A stretch of DNA of 64,000 nucleotides from assembly GCA_021775095.1 (NCBI GenBank), contig JAJFII010000049.1, positions 1 to 64,000 of the forward strand, read 5' to 3'. The translations under genes and the position numbers were made by a program. The notes beneath the pieces were generated by a model that made no database searches, was not told where the DNA came from, and was given only the letters and a program-made list of their open reading frames with translations. The first letter of the stretch is position 1, and each line of letters begins with the position of its first letter. This DNA comes from Rhodospirillales bacterium. GTDB taxonomy: Bacteria > Pseudomonadota > Alphaproteobacteria > Rhodospirillales > Casp-alpha2. This document shows positions 15,167 to 26,561 of this stretch, piece by piece.

Positions 15167-17110
15167 TTACGTGATATGTGCCGGAAATCGCAGGCGTACC
15201 GTTGTCCCGACGCCAACGACGCTGTCGATTGTTAAGTCGCCCCCGTTGCGTTCGGTCAGGGATTTTACGATAGCCAGGCCCAAACCGGCGCCAGCGTGGT
15301 CGCGGACCATGCTGTCGGTCACCTGAGCAAAGGGTTCCACGACCTTGGCAAGGTCCCTGGCGGCGATCCCGATCCCCGTATCAGCGACTTCGATGACCAC
15401 ATGGCCCTGAGACTCCATCGCAGCGCGTACCGTTATCACGCCCTTTTTTGGCGTGAATTTAATCGCATTTGACAGCAGGTTGAGGACAATTTGTTTTATA
15501 TGTAACAAATCGGCGTTCAGGGTAAGCCGGTCCTCGGGCCGATCAACAACCATCTCAAGATCCGCTTCTTTGCTTTCAAATTCGGCCATTTGAACACATG
15601 AAGCAATCACCTCGTGGACGTCAATCTGTTGTCTGTTGACTTCCAGGGTCTCTGCTTCAATGCGCGCCAGGTCGAGGATTTCGTTGATTAACTGCAAAAG
15701 GTGTTCACCCGATTGTTTGATATTCTGGCCATAGTCGCCATAGGCGGCGACCGCGTGATCGCCCATCATGGCCCCGGCGATAATCGATGAAAATCCGATG
15801 ATTGAGTTGAGGGGGGTACGCAATTCATGGCTCATATTGGCGAGAAAATTGGATTTTGCCCGATTGGCGATTTCAGCCTCATTTTTGATGGCCAAGATCG
15901 CGTCTTCATTGGCTTTGCGTTGGCTTATATCCTGAATGAAAGAAATGTAATTGAGCACCTGGCCCTGTTCGTCACGAATAACGGTTTGCAGCACATTGCA
16001 CCAAAGGACTTTGCCATCACTGCAGATATATCGTTTTTCGGTAACAAAATGATCAATTTTTCCCGCGAACAATTGGCACCGCAGTTCCAGGCTTGCCGCC
16101 CGGTCGTCGGGATGGGTGAGTTTTTCATAGTCCTGGTTGAGCAGGTCGTCCTCGGTATATCCGACCATTTTGCAGAATGCCTGATTGACCCGAACCCGGG
16201 CACGGCCATCATTGGAATTCAAAACAACACCAAAAATCGCCGCCTCAAACAGGCCGCGAAATAACAATTCGTTTTTTTTCATTTCTTCGGTAATGCGGTA
16301 ATGTTCCGACAGGTCCGTGCCCGTTCCCCGGTACCCTGTGAACGTGCCGGCCCCATCAAAGATGGGTTTTCCGCCAACGCTGATAAACACCGTCCGGCCG
16401 TCCTGGTTCAAATGACCATAGGTGAAGTCTCGGAACGCGCGTCGTGCTGTTAAATCGTCGAAATGGGCCTGCCACTTTGCCGAAAATGTGGTCCGGCCGG
16501 AAATTTCCTGGCGGGTTTTACCAATAAGAGGGTTTTTATCGCGTCCCGACAATTGGGGATCATTGTCGGAAAAATAGGTAAACCGCAGGTCGGCATCCAT
16601 TTCCCACAACCAGTCCGAAGCGGTTTCCGTAAAATCAATGAGACGTTGGTTGGCAGCCTGAAGTTCTGCCGTACGCTGCTCAACCCGGGCTTCCAGTTTC
16701 TGGTTGGCTTCGGCGAGGGAAACCTCCATGGCCTTGCGTTCGGTAATATCGGCGGTGATGACAAAGGTCCCGCCGACGCCGATTTTATAATAGTCAACCC
16801 GCGCCCAAAGGCCCTCGGCATGGCGAAATTCGTTATGTTTGCTGCCACTTTCAAACAATTCAACCCGGTCGTCGACCCAGGCCTGTTTCTGCGCGGGTGT
16901 TCCCTCGCAGGCACCGGTTCGGGCCAGATTATCAATGAGAGTTCGGTACGCCATTCCCGGCTGGATGGTATCACCGACCGTCGGGAAATAGGTCACATAA
17001 CTACCATTGCAGCGGATCAGTTTGTCGTCGGCATCGTACAGGGCGGCACCATCCTCAATGCTGTCGATAATGCCGTCTAACAGTTCCCGCGAAAGGTTAT
17101 ATTCGTTCAT
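15167..17110 (-). CDS. PAS-domain sensor histidine kinase, no receiver
   Basis: About 647 residues, with no transmembrane segment or signal peptide, so cytoplasmic. In order: PAS (about 5-115), a helical linker with heptad-like LAEANQKLEARVEQRTAELQ, a second PAS with ASDWLWEMDADLRFTYFSD (170-285), a third PAS/PAC (about 295-410), HisKA with the phospho-acceptor His in NMSHELRTPLN (near 427), and HATPase_c with N, G1 and G2 boxes (NLLSNAIKF, DTGIGIA, GAGLGLAIVKSL). No response regulator is encoded nearby. The start is uncertain: Met at 17110 begins at the PAS domain, while Met at 17146 would add a hydrophobic dozen residues. Neither has a good ribosome-binding site. Confidence 0.88.
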   Translation of the reverse strand: MNEYNLSRELLDGIIDSIEDGAALYDADDKLIRCNGSYVTYFPTVGDTIQPGMAYRTLIDNLARTGACEGTPAQKQAWVDDRVELFESGSKHNEFRHAEGLWARVDYYKIGVGGTFVITADITERKAMEVSLAEANQKLEARVEQRTAELQAANQRLIDFTETASDWLWEMDADLRFTYFSDNDPQLSGRDKNPLIGKTRQEISGRTTFSAKWQAHFDDLTARRAFRDFTYGHLNQDGRTVFISVGGKPIFDGAGTFTGYRGTGTDLSEHYRITEEMKKNELLFRGLFEAAIFGVVLNSNDGRARVRVNQAFCKMVGYTEDDLLNQDYEKLTHPDDRAASLELRCQLFAGKIDHFVTEKRYICSDGKVLWCNVLQTVIRDEQGQVLNYISFIQDISQRKANEDAILAIKNEAEIANRAKSNFLANMSHELRTPLNSIIGFSSIIAGAMMGDHAVAAYGDYGQNIKQSGEHLLQLINEILDLARIEAETLEVNRQQIDVHEVIASCVQMAEFESKEADLEMVVDRPEDRLTLNADLLHIKQIVLNLLSNAIKFTPKKGVITVRAAMESQGHVVIEVADTGIGIAARDLAKVVEPFAQVTDSMVRDHAGAGLGLAIVKSLTERNGGDLTIDSVVGVGTTVRLRFPAHIT

Positions 17111-17233
17111 ACCAATGACCAAAAACCAGACCTGGACTAATTCCATACATCATTGGCGAATTTTTAACCATAGGTCTGTTGGATATTCAGCTCGGTCAGA
17201 AATAAAACAATACGCCCTGACCGTCGCCCGGCT

Positions 17234-18232
17234 TCAGGGTTGCAACAGTCCAATTTTACCGTGAATTTCTCGGATTATAGGCTCGGCGATAGCCCGGGCC
17301 TTTTCAACGCCGGTACGAATAATGCTGTCGACGTGTGCCGGGTCATCCCTGAGCCGGCGCATTTCGCCTTGAATCACCGCCAGTTTATCAACGGCCAGCT
17401 CCGCCAGGGCCGGTTTGAAGGTGCCAAAACCCTGACCACGAAAATCATCCAGCACCTGTTGTGACGTGCAATCCTGGAGTGCCGCGTAGATGCCGACCAG
17501 ATTGGCGGCTTCCGCCCGGCCCTTGAGCCCAGCAACTTCCGACGGCAGGGGTTCCGCATCGGTTCGGGCTTTACGAATCTTTTTGACAATGCTGTCCGTA
17601 TCGTCAGTCATATTGATACGCGACGCGTCGGAGGCGTCCGATTTGCTCATTTTGCTGGAACCGTCCCGCAACGACATCACCCGCGTCGCTTCACCAAAGA
17701 TCAACGGCTCAACGATCGGGAAAACCTCTTCTTTATAGTCGTGATTAAATTTCTGGGCGATATCACGGCACAGTTCGAGATGTTGTTTCTGGTCTTCGCC
17801 GACCGGCACATGGGTCGCCTTATAGAGCAGAATATCGGCCGCCATCAGGTTTGGATAGGCATAGAGACCGACCGAGGCCCGTTCTTTGTCCTTGCCAGCC
17901 TTTTCCTTGAACTGGGTCATACGATCAAGCCAGCCGAGACGGGCGACACAGTTGAAGATCCAGGCCAGTTCAGCGTGCTGCGGCACCTGGCTCTGATTAA
18001 AAATAATGTTCTTGTGCGGGTCGACACCCGAAGCGATCATGGCAGCGGCCACTTCGCGGGTGTTGGAACGCAGTTGTTCCGGGTCCTGCCAAACAGTAAT
18101 AGCGTGCAGGTCGACCATACAAAAGATGCATTCATAATCGTTCTGCAGGCGAACCCAATTGCGAATGGCACCCAGATAGTTGCCCAAATGAAGATTGCCC
18201 GTTGGCTGAACGCCGGAAAAAATACGCTGCAT
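17234..18232 (-). CDS. trpS: Tryptophanyl-tRNA synthetase
   Basis: A 332-residue class I aminoacyl-tRNA synthetase that charges tRNA-Trp. The HIGH-equivalent is [15 protein letters not shown] near the N-terminus, and the KMSKS loop ([16 protein letters not shown]) is near residue 194; both are intact. The length is standard for bacterial TrpRS. In many alphaproteobacteria trpS follows murJ; here murJ is at 61.7 kb, so that pairing is broken in this genome. Downstream is the PAS kinase on the same strand, 87 bp away. Confidence 0.97.
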   Translation of the reverse strand: MQRIFSGVQPTGNLHLGNYLGAIRNWVRLQNDYECIFCMVDLHAITVWQDPEQLRSNTREVAAAMIASGVDPHKNIIFNQSQVPQHAELAWIFNCVARLGWLDRMTQFKEKAGKDKERASVGLYAYPNLMAADILLYKATHVPVGEDQKQHLELCRDIAQKFNHDYKEEVFPIVEPLIFGEATRVMSLRDGSSKMSKSDASDASRINMTDDTDSIVKKIRKARTDAEPLPSEVAGLKGRAEAANLVGIYAALQDCTSQQVLDDFRGQGFGTFKPALAELAVDKLAVIQGEMRRLRDDPAHVDSIIRTGVEKARAIAEPIIREIHGKIGLLQP

Positions 18233-18319
18233 GGTCAGAACCCAGTCGATCGGAAGTTGATGGAAAAAAAGCCGCGGCGATTTATGGCGGTTCCAGGCCC
18301 GACGGTCAAGGCAAGGGGG

Positions 18320-19861
18320 TTATGCCGGGGATTTGGCCCGGGCCACCAGGTAAATAAGCCCCAACACCGGAACCCCCATCGCGGCGGTGCCGATAAAAAA
18401 GGCGGCATAACCGACGCTTTCAACCATTAGTCCAGAATATCCGGCAAGAACTTTCGGTAACAATACCATAATCGAACTGAATAAGGCATATTGCGAGGCC
18501 GTAAAGGCGCTGCTGGTGAGGCTCGAAAGATAAGCGACAAATGCCGCAGAAGCGATACCAGCGCTAAGGTTATCAGCCGAAATAACCCACATCAAAAACA
18601 CAATATCATTGCCAACCTGGGCCAACAGGGCGAATAACAGGTTCGATGCCGCCGCCAGGACGGCACCCGTCATCAGGGCCCGCATGACACCGTAACGCAC
18701 CGCCAAGGCACCGCCGGCAAAACCGCCGATCAACGTCATGATCAACCCAAACCCCTTGGAGATGCGGCCGATTTCCTGTTTCTCAAACCCGAGGTCGACA
18801 TAAAAGACATTGGCCATAACACCCATAACAACGTCGGCGATGCGATAGGTGGCGATCAGGGCCAGGACCAACAGGGCGGTTTTGCCGTGCCGGCGGAAAA
18901 AATCCGTAAACGGCCCAAGATAAGATTCCGTTATCAGTGCCTTTGGCACAAACTTTATTGCGATAAGCCCGCAAACAACCAAATAGGCGCAAAAAAGCGC
19001 CGCCGCCAAGCGGCCCGCCTCGATTAAGAATCCGCCCAATCGACCCGCCATATTCCCTTGTTCCGGGAGTAAGGCACCCGCATCCTTTGCCAAGTCAGCC
19101 GTTAACAAAAAGACAACAACAAGGGTCCCGGCGGCACACAGAAAGCAGGCGATAAACCGCAAATAATCGGACCTTCCCGTTAAATGGGTATCCGAGGTGT
19201 TGGGCACATCGGGTTCCGAAATAATCAGGGTCGTGGCAACACCAATGCCCATAACCAGGGCCATCGCCAAATAGGTTTTTGACCAGGCATCCAGGCTATA
19301 ACCCGCACCACCATCCAAAAACCCGGCCAATTCCAGGGCACCGGCGCCGGCGATCAACATCCCAACCCGGTATCCGGCGATATAGGCCGAAGACATGATA
19401 CCCTGAAGATCGGCATCCGAAACCTCAATCCGGTAGGCATCGATTACGATGTCCTGGGTGGCCGATGAAAAGCCAAGTAAGATGGCAAAAACCGCCATGG
19501 TAGCAAGAGAACGGGTCGGGTCACCCGACGCCATCAAAACAAGAGATCCAATAATCATGCCTTGAGAAACCAAAAGCCAGGAGCGCCTGCGACCCAACTT
19601 TTCCGCCAAATAGGGGACGGGTAATTTGTCGATCAGAGGCGCCCAAATAAATTTGAAGGCATACCCCAAAGCCGCCCAACTGAAAAATCCGATGGTCGCC
19701 CTGCTGACTTCGGCTTCACGTAACCATACGGAAAGGGTGGAAAAGATCAGAAGTATTGGAATTCCCGCCGACAGGCCCAAAAACAACAGTGAAATCACCT
19801 TGGGGTTTTTGAAAGCCTGATATACCTCACCCCAGGACCTGGTTTCCATCTGAACCGTCAT
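18320..19861 (-). CDS. ampG: AmpG-like muropeptide MFS permease
   Basis: A 513-residue major facilitator with about 12-14 hydrophobic segments. The N-terminus (SLLFLGLSAGIPILLIFSTLSVWLREAEVSRATIGFFSW) and the FIWAPLIDKLPVPYL and GRRRSWL motifs are characteristic of AmpG, the inner-membrane importer of GlcNAc-anhydro-muropeptides used in cell-wall recycling. The sequence DIVIDAYR in the fourth segment region also fits. Its ATG overlaps the stop of the glycosyltransferase gene (19858-19861), so the two are translated together. An envelope role for the pair is inferred. Confidence 0.88.
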   Translation of the reverse strand: MTVQMETRSWGEVYQAFKNPKVISLLFLGLSAGIPILLIFSTLSVWLREAEVSRATIGFFSWAALGYAFKFIWAPLIDKLPVPYLAEKLGRRRSWLLVSQGMIIGSLVLMASGDPTRSLATMAVFAILLGFSSATQDIVIDAYRIEVSDADLQGIMSSAYIAGYRVGMLIAGAGALELAGFLDGGAGYSLDAWSKTYLAMALVMGIGVATTLIISEPDVPNTSDTHLTGRSDYLRFIACFLCAAGTLVVVFLLTADLAKDAGALLPEQGNMAGRLGGFLIEAGRLAAALFCAYLVVCGLIAIKFVPKALITESYLGPFTDFFRRHGKTALLVLALIATYRIADVVMGVMANVFYVDLGFEKQEIGRISKGFGLIMTLIGGFAGGALAVRYGVMRALMTGAVLAAASNLLFALLAQVGNDIVFLMWVISADNLSAGIASAAFVAYLSSLTSSAFTASQYALFSSIMVLLPKVLAGYSGLMVESVGYAAFFIGTAAMGVPVLGLIYLVARAKSPA

Positions 19862-21063
19862 GATCCTAACAGTTCCTTACAAGCCCCTTGCACTCGGCGC
19901 AGAGATACCGCAGCAACGCACGGGAACGATGCCTTCGGGTCGGTTCGTTTATGGCAGCGCCAGAAACAATGGTAACAATCCATCTTTTCATTAATGAAAC
20001 GAACATTAGCGGGCTTCGCGTGCTCTGGGTAAGGAACAAAACTACCGAAATGGCCGCCGCCAACGATGCCAACGGTCGCGGTTTGTAAACCGATGGCCAG
20101 ATGCAAAGGACCGGTATCATTGCTAACCACAAGAACCGCCGATTTTAGCAGATTCATGAGGTCCACCAACGTGGTCTTGCCGGTCAAATCGATAACCGTC
20201 GTGCCGTCGGCAGCTGCGGCGATGGTCTCACCCTGGGCCGATTCTTCGACCTTACCGACAAAGACCACACGAAGTCCCCGTTTTGTCATCCATTTCGCCA
20301 AGGCAACATAGTCCGCCAGAGGCCACCGCCGGCCGTATTCATTGCTGCCCGGGTTCAAAACCACATAGGGTGGGCCGTCTGCCAGATCCGCTCGGTTTTT
20401 CGGCCAGTTAAGCGCTGGCACTGTCGTCAGGTTTTTGTCTTTTGTGAAATGAGAGATAAATGCCGCATGACGGTCAAGCTCATGTTTGGGGTACAAACCC
20501 GTATCAATTACTTCCGAACACTGGCTCAGATAATAGCTAAATTCCGAGCGGGTGGGTTCGTTGATATAGGGGTAAGAAACGAATGTTTCAGGCGCACCGG
20601 TTGCCCAGACCAAACTGTCGGCCATCAGAGCGCGCCTGAAAAAAGCGTCGGAAACAACTGTTTTTGGTGCCAGCATTCGCATTTTCAGGTTGATTTGTAT
20701 GCGATAAAAAAGATTTTTAGCGTAGGCATGTTCGTTGATGGTGATGACCCGATATCCCGCGAACACCTGGTCCGCGATGGATTTCCAACTGTCACAACCA
20801 ATGATCGTGATCTCCGACTTATCGACGCCAAAGGCCCTTGGATAATGCTCCAGAGACGGCCGAAACAACACCATATCGCCAATTCCGTCCATCCGGATAA
20901 CGGTTAACCCCCGTGCCCGTTTGAAGGTCGGTAAAAATCGGCAAAACAAGTCAAACAGACGAAACAACCACCAACGGCGGCGCATGCCGCCGGGAAACCA
21001 CCGCCAAAAGGCGTTGGTTTCAATCATTACGCGTGCGGACTGAGGAGATGCCGTTTCGGTCAT
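19858..21063 (-). CDS. Family 9 glycosyltransferase (heptosyltransferase-like)
   Basis: A 401-residue GT-B enzyme of family 9, the family of ADP-heptose:LPS heptosyltransferases. Visible motifs are the N-terminal TVIRMDGIGDMVLFRPS, the donor-site VVLNPGSNEYGRRWPL, and the C-terminal SNDTGPLHLAIGLQTATVGIVG. A cysteine-rich tail (CYHCFWRCH...FPC...GACKE) is unusual and could bind metal or form disulfides if exported. It begins at 21063, close to the inverted-repeat element, and ends by overlapping the AmpG-like gene. The acceptor is probably lipopolysaccharide core or another glycan, which sequence alone cannot fix. Confidence 0.85.
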   Translation of the reverse strand: MTETASPQSARVMIETNAFWRWFPGGMRRRWWLFRLFDLFCRFLPTFKRARGLTVIRMDGIGDMVLFRPSLEHYPRAFGVDKSEITIIGCDSWKSIADQVFAGYRVITINEHAYAKNLFYRIQINLKMRMLAPKTVVSDAFFRRALMADSLVWATGAPETFVSYPYINEPTRSEFSYYLSQCSEVIDTGLYPKHELDRHAAFISHFTKDKNLTTVPALNWPKNRADLADGPPYVVLNPGSNEYGRRWPLADYVALAKWMTKRGLRVVFVGKVEESAQGETIAAAADGTTVIDLTGKTTLVDLMNLLKSAVLVVSNDTGPLHLAIGLQTATVGIVGGGHFGSFVPYPEHAKPANVRFINEKMDCYHCFWRCHKRTDPKASFPCVAAVSLRRVQGACKELLGS

Positions 21064-21106
21064 GGCGAGAGCCTACCCGCCGAGCTGGTGCCGCTCAAGG
21101 GCCGGT

Positions 21107-21369
21107 TAGAGCATTTCCGGAATAATAGGGCGCACTCTGACCCGTTTCTTTTATTTCTTGACAAGGAGGGCACTGCAACGCGATGCGGTGTATCGGGTAA
21201 GGGGCACGACGCTGTAACGGAATAAAAGAACAGGGCCTTCGGTGGGGTATAACGGCCCGTCGGCGGCGTTGCATTCCTTGCCCGATGCTTGGCAACGCGC
21301 TGCGGACCGCGCCTAACCGAACGAACGGTTCTACCCCGTCAGAGTGCGCCCTATTATCCCGGAAGTGCC

Positions 21370-21372
<3 letters not shown>
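21107..21372. mobile_element. 266-bp terminal-inverted-repeat element (MITE-like)
   Basis: The 35-bp arm at 21107-21141 (starts TAGAGCATTTCC) matches the reverse complement of 21338-21372 at 32 of 35 positions. Inside, 21141-21157 and 21218-21235 form a further imperfect inverted pair (TTCTTTTATT core), so nearly the whole element can fold into one long hairpin. It has no transposase or open frame. The right end overlaps typA by three bases and forms its TAG stop codon. It sits between the glycosyltransferase and typA and could terminate typA transcription. Confidence 0.65.
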
Positions 21373-23208
<1,836 letters not shown>

Positions 23209-23236
23209 TGAACGAAGGTTCCTAAATATCGAGGAT

Positions 23237-24232
23237 TTATGGGCTGAGGTTTTCAGCCACCAGTTGTTTTAATTGGGTTTGAGAACGGGCGCCTAGGTGG
23301 GAAATCATTTCCGCCGCGCAGATCCCGCCGATCCGCGCCGCCGTCGGCAAATCCTTGCCAGCCGTATAGCCATGCAAAAACCCCGCCGCATAGGCGTCGC
23401 CGGCACCCGTCGTATCGACCACCCGAACAACCGCCTCGGCGTCGACGATATGGACGTCGTCGCCACTGACAATAACCGAACCCTTGTCGGCCCGGGTCAG
23501 GGCGGCTATTTTGCATTGGCCACGCACCGCCTGTAACGCCTCGTCAAAGGACTTGGTTTGATAGAGAGAAATAATCTCATCTTCATTGGCAAACAGAATG
23601 TCGACGTGATTGCTCACTAAATTTCGAAACTCTTCGCGGTGACGATCGACACAGAAGGGATCGGACAGACTGAGTGAAACCTCCCGTCCGGCCCCATGGG
23701 CGCAGGCGGCGGCCTTCAAAAACGCCGCCTTCGCCGCTTGCGGGTCCCAAAGGTACCCTTCCATATAGGTAACCGCCGCATCGGCGATCTCTTTGTCGTC
23801 GATGTCGTCCGGCCCGAGACCGACACAGGCACCCAAAAAGGTTTGCATGGTTCGTTCCGCATCTTCGGTAACAAAAACCAGGCAGGTCGCCGTCGGTGGC
23901 CCGGCGACCGCCGGGGCCGTGGTAAAATGAACGCCGAGGGAACGGATATCGTGGGTAAAAATATGCCCCAGGGGATCGTCAAAGACTTTGCCCACATAGG
24001 CCGTTGAAGCCCCCAGAGATGCCAGGCAGCTGATGGTGTTGCCGGCCGATCCGCCAGAAACTTCCACGGCCGGCCCGGATTTGTCGTAGAGGGCGGCCGA
24101 GGTTTCCGCGTCAACCAGGCTCATGGCCCCCTTGAGCAAATTGTTTTCTGACAAAAAACCGTCATTCGTCTGTATGACGACATCAACAATGGCGTTTCCA
24201 ATGCCCAAGACGTCAAAACGAGGCCGAGCCAT
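23237..24232 (-). CDS. PfkB-family kinase, probable adenosine kinase
   Basis: A 331-residue ribokinase/PfkB-fold sugar kinase. It shows the N-terminal GIGNAIVDVVIQTND, the substrate-lid glycine pair GGSAGNTISCLA, and the ATP and catalytic-base motif DTTGAGDAYAAGFLHG. The N-terminal and SLSDPFCVDRHR patterns are those of the alphaproteobacterial proteins annotated as adenosine kinase; ribokinase or fructokinase activity cannot be excluded. AGGAG precedes the ATG at 24232. It is 28 bp upstream of typA on the same strand. The 262-bp gap upstream is AT-rich and serves both this gene and the divergent EI24 gene. Confidence 0.87.
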   Translation of the reverse strand: MARPRFDVLGIGNAIVDVVIQTNDGFLSENNLLKGAMSLVDAETSAALYDKSGPAVEVSGGSAGNTISCLASLGASTAYVGKVFDDPLGHIFTHDIRSLGVHFTTAPAVAGPPTATCLVFVTEDAERTMQTFLGACVGLGPDDIDDKEIADAAVTYMEGYLWDPQAAKAAFLKAAACAHGAGREVSLSLSDPFCVDRHREEFRNLVSNHVDILFANEDEIISLYQTKSFDEALQAVRGQCKIAALTRADKGSVIVSGDDVHIVDAEAVVRVVDTTGAGDAYAAGFLHGYTAGKDLPTAARIGGICAAEMISHLGARSQTQLKQLVAENLSP

Positions 24233-24494
24233 ATGTATCTCCTAATCGACGCAGGCGTCAAAAATGTATGGGTATTCAAGCGGCGCGCAGTATACCCATC
24301 ATTAACAATGCCACAAGCATTCCGATTGACTTATCCTTTGTTAAATGATTTCAATGCCTTACATAAATTTCTTGAGAATGTTTTTTTAAGAGTCTTGCAA
24401 TAACCTATTTTTAAGGTTTTATCTCGACAATCGGATTGGGAAACAGTCTTAATGTATCAGATTAAGGTCATTGATTTAAGTGAATACTTTCTGA

Positions 24495-25184
24495 ATGTTA
24501 AATGCACTTTCTAAAGGTGTATCTCAGTTAAACGACAAGGCGACTCGACAAATATTGTTGATGTGCATTGGCTTAGCCCTTGTGGTGTTCATTGGACTTT
24601 GGTCGACGATTGGCTATGTCTTGACCCACACGGCGTTTTTCCAGTGGGGTTTGCTGGAAACTGCCGTCGACCTGTTGGGTGGTCTGACAACGGCGGTCCT
24701 GACCTGGTTTTTGTTTCCTGGAGTGGTGAGTGCGGTCGTTGGTTTGTTTTTGGACCAAATAGCCGATTGCGTGGAAAACCGACATTACCCGCACCTGCCA
24801 AAAACCAAGGGCCCGCCTTTTGCCAACAGCCTGGTCTCATCCCTCAAGTTTCTCGGTTTTTTTGTTCTGCTTAATATGTTGATGTTGCCGTTTTTGTTTT
24901 TTGCACCGCTGTTTCCGTTGATTTTTTATGGCGTCAACGGATATCTGCTGAGCCGCGAATATTTTGAGCTGGTGGCCCACCGGCGGCTGCCATCGGCCGA
25001 AGCGCGCGCCCTGCGCAAATCCAATCAATGGCGGTTATTGGGTTTGGGTGTGGTTATCGCCTTCCTGTTAACCGTACCGATTATCAATTTAGTTACGCCG
25101 ATCATCGCCACCGCGGCAATGATCCATTTATTTCAGGGATGGCGGCAATCCACCGTTGCTCCGTCCCTGCAGGCCAATCCCTAG
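24495..25184 (+). CDS. EI24/CysZ-family integral membrane protein
   Basis: A 229-residue protein with about four to five strongly hydrophobic segments (residues 20-40, 55-80, 110-140, 175-205). The NGYLLSREYFELVA segment and the amphipathic start (MLNALSKGVSQLND) fit the EI24 (PF07264) family that includes the sulfate transporter CysZ. Sulfate transport has not been shown for this branch, so I do not use the symbol. It precedes the bactofilin gene by 33 bp on the same strand and may share its transcript. Confidence 0.85.
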   Translation: MLNALSKGVSQLNDKATRQILLMCIGLALVVFIGLWSTIGYVLTHTAFFQWGLLETAVDLLGGLTTAVLTWFLFPGVVSAVVGLFLDQIADCVENRHYPHLPKTKGPPFANSLVSSLKFLGFFVLLNMLMLPFLFFAPLFPLIFYGVNGYLLSREYFELVAHRRLPSAEARALRKSNQWRLLGLGVVIAFLLTVPIINLVTPIIATAAMIHLFQGWRQSTVAPSLQANP

Positions 25185-25217
25185 ACAGGTTAACCCTTAG
25201 AAAAGAGGAAAAATATT

Positions 25218-25802
25218 ATGTTTGGGAAGAAAAAAAGCGAATCCGTCGCCAATGAAAATAAAAACGATATCGCCGCTCCGCCCCTGAAACCGTTTTCCCG
25301 GAAGGGGTCACATGCGGCGTCCAAACCGCCGACGGCAACCACTTATCAGCCGGAAGTCCCCCGGCGGGTACCAGATATTGCCGGCGTCTCGCCGCGCCGC
25401 ATGGAGCGCCCCATGGGTGGCGACGGCGACGGCAAACGCCTGGTGGTCGGTCGTGACATCCGTTTGTCCGGGGAAATTACCGCCTGTGATAAACTGGTGG
25501 TCGAAGGCCATGTGGAAGTCAGCCTGCCCGGTGCCCGGGTTATCGAGGTCAGCCAAAGTGGTTATTTTAAGGGCACTGCGGATGTCGAGGAAGCGGACAT
25601 TTCGGGACGTTTCGAAGGTGAACTCATTGCCCGCGATCGTTTGGTGGTGCGCGCCGGTGGCCGCATTTCGGGAACCATTCGCTATGGCCGGATCGTCATC
25701 GAATCCGGGGGTGAGATTGCCGGCGACATGCAAACCCTGGACGGCAGTGAAACGAAGCGCCCGGAAAGCAGCCCACCGTCCGGCGATGGGACGGCGGCGT
25801 AA
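25218..25802 (+). CDS. Bactofilin family cytoskeletal protein
   Basis: A 194-residue bactofilin. After a Lys-rich start (MFGKKKSES) and a Pro-rich disordered region to about residue 70, the polymerising beta-helix domain runs from about 75 to 175 with repeating turns (GRDIRLSGEITACDKLVVEGHV...RFEGELIARDRLVVRAGGRISGTIRYGRIVIESGGEI). Bactofilins form nucleotide-free filaments that place cell-wall or stalk enzymes. The usual M23 peptidase neighbour is missing; instead the gene follows an EI24 membrane protein and precedes a lipoprotein. AGAGG lies upstream of the ATG. Confidence 0.93.
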   Translation: MFGKKKSESVANENKNDIAAPPLKPFSRKGSHAASKPPTATTYQPEVPRRVPDIAGVSPRRMERPMGGDGDGKRLVVGRDIRLSGEITACDKLVVEGHVEVSLPGARVIEVSQSGYFKGTADVEEADISGRFEGELIARDRLVVRAGGRISGTIRYGRIVIESGGEIAGDMQTLDGSETKRPESSPPSGDGTAA

Positions 25803-25807
25803 TCCGG

Positions 25808-26296
25808 TTGACCCGGCACCCGCCGGCCCCAAAGACGCCCAACCGCCGGCGCGACATGGCGGCCGTTCTGCTGCTGTGCGTCCTGGCTGTCAGCGCCTGT
25901 GCGGCGGAACAGCCCCTGAAACCGGCCCCGTCGTCACGGTTCATCACGGCAACGCCGCCGGCCGTGGCGGTGCCACCAAAACCGACCGTGCGCATTGCCA
26001 AGGCACCAAAACCACGGGTTTACCCGGAACCCCATGTTCTGGACGGATTGACGGCACAAAAGGTCGAGGCCCTGCTTGGTGCCCCCGGGTTCAAACGCAG
26101 CGACGAGCCGGCCGAAATCTGGCAGTATCGGGTAAAAACCTGCACCCTCGATTTGTTCATGTACGAAAATCTCGACAGCAACCAACGCAGTGTTGCACAT
26201 TTTGAGACCCGTGCGCCGCAGGGCCAAACCGTCAGTTCCAAGGACTGTTTTGTTAACGTATTAAAAGCCGCTGAACTGCCGGCAAAGGCGTCCTAA
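25808..26296 (+). CDS. Small putative lipoprotein
   Basis: A 162-residue protein with a signal peptide and lipobox LAVSAC, giving an N-terminal lipid-modified Cys. I keep the TTG at 25808 as start, because it supplies an Arg-rich n-region (NRRR) before the hydrophobic core; the ATG at 25856 would leave no positive charge. The mature part has a Pro-rich linker and then a compact domain (VLDGLTAQKVEALLGAPGFKR...WQYRVKTCTLDLFMY) that resembles outer-membrane SmpA/BamE-like folds in layout, though I am not certain of this. It starts 6 bp after the bactofilin stop, so probably the same operon and an envelope function. Confidence 0.75.
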   Translation: MTRHPPAPKTPNRRRDMAAVLLLCVLAVSACAAEQPLKPAPSSRFITATPPAVAVPPKPTVRIAKAPKPRVYPEPHVLDGLTAQKVEALLGAPGFKRSDEPAEIWQYRVKTCTLDLFMYENLDSNQRSVAHFETRAPQGQTVSSKDCFVNVLKAAELPAKAS

Positions 26297-26543
26297 GGAC
26301 GATTGCCCTGCTGTTTCTGTCCGCATCAAACAAGCGGTCGGCTTTTTCTCCAAACTGGAATTCAAGGAGATGGCGGCGCGGAGGTTCGCATCCTGGGCAG
26401 GTGCCGTTTCCCTGGATTTACGAGAACGCGTTGGTTTGGCCGTTGCGTTGGTTGAGAATTGGTGTGGGATCCGCCAGCAAATCTAAGCACAGAGCAATGG
26501 TTAGGGATTTTCGCGGTTAATTTGTTTGCGCCCGGAAACCAAC

Positions 26544-26561
26544 GCGTGGTTTTATCCACGC
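26544..26561 (-). terminator. Stem-loop at the end of the RimK gene
   Basis: GCGTGG (26544-26549) pairs with CCACGC (26556-26561) over a 6-nt loop, and the rimK stop codon lies in the stem-loop. The run after it on the minus strand is only weakly T-rich (GTTGGTTTCC), so it could be a leaky terminator or a 3'-end protecting hairpin. Confidence 0.35.

Noticed and set aside
19858-21063. Cysteine-rich C-terminal tail of the glycosyltransferase as a frameshift artefact
   Set aside because: The frame is continuous through the tail to the overlap with the next gene, so there is no sign of a frameshift.
26362-26559. 65-codon minus-strand frame after the RimK gene
   Set aside because: Pro/Arg-rich, no start signal, overlaps the RimK end and its stem-loop; nothing supports it as coding.
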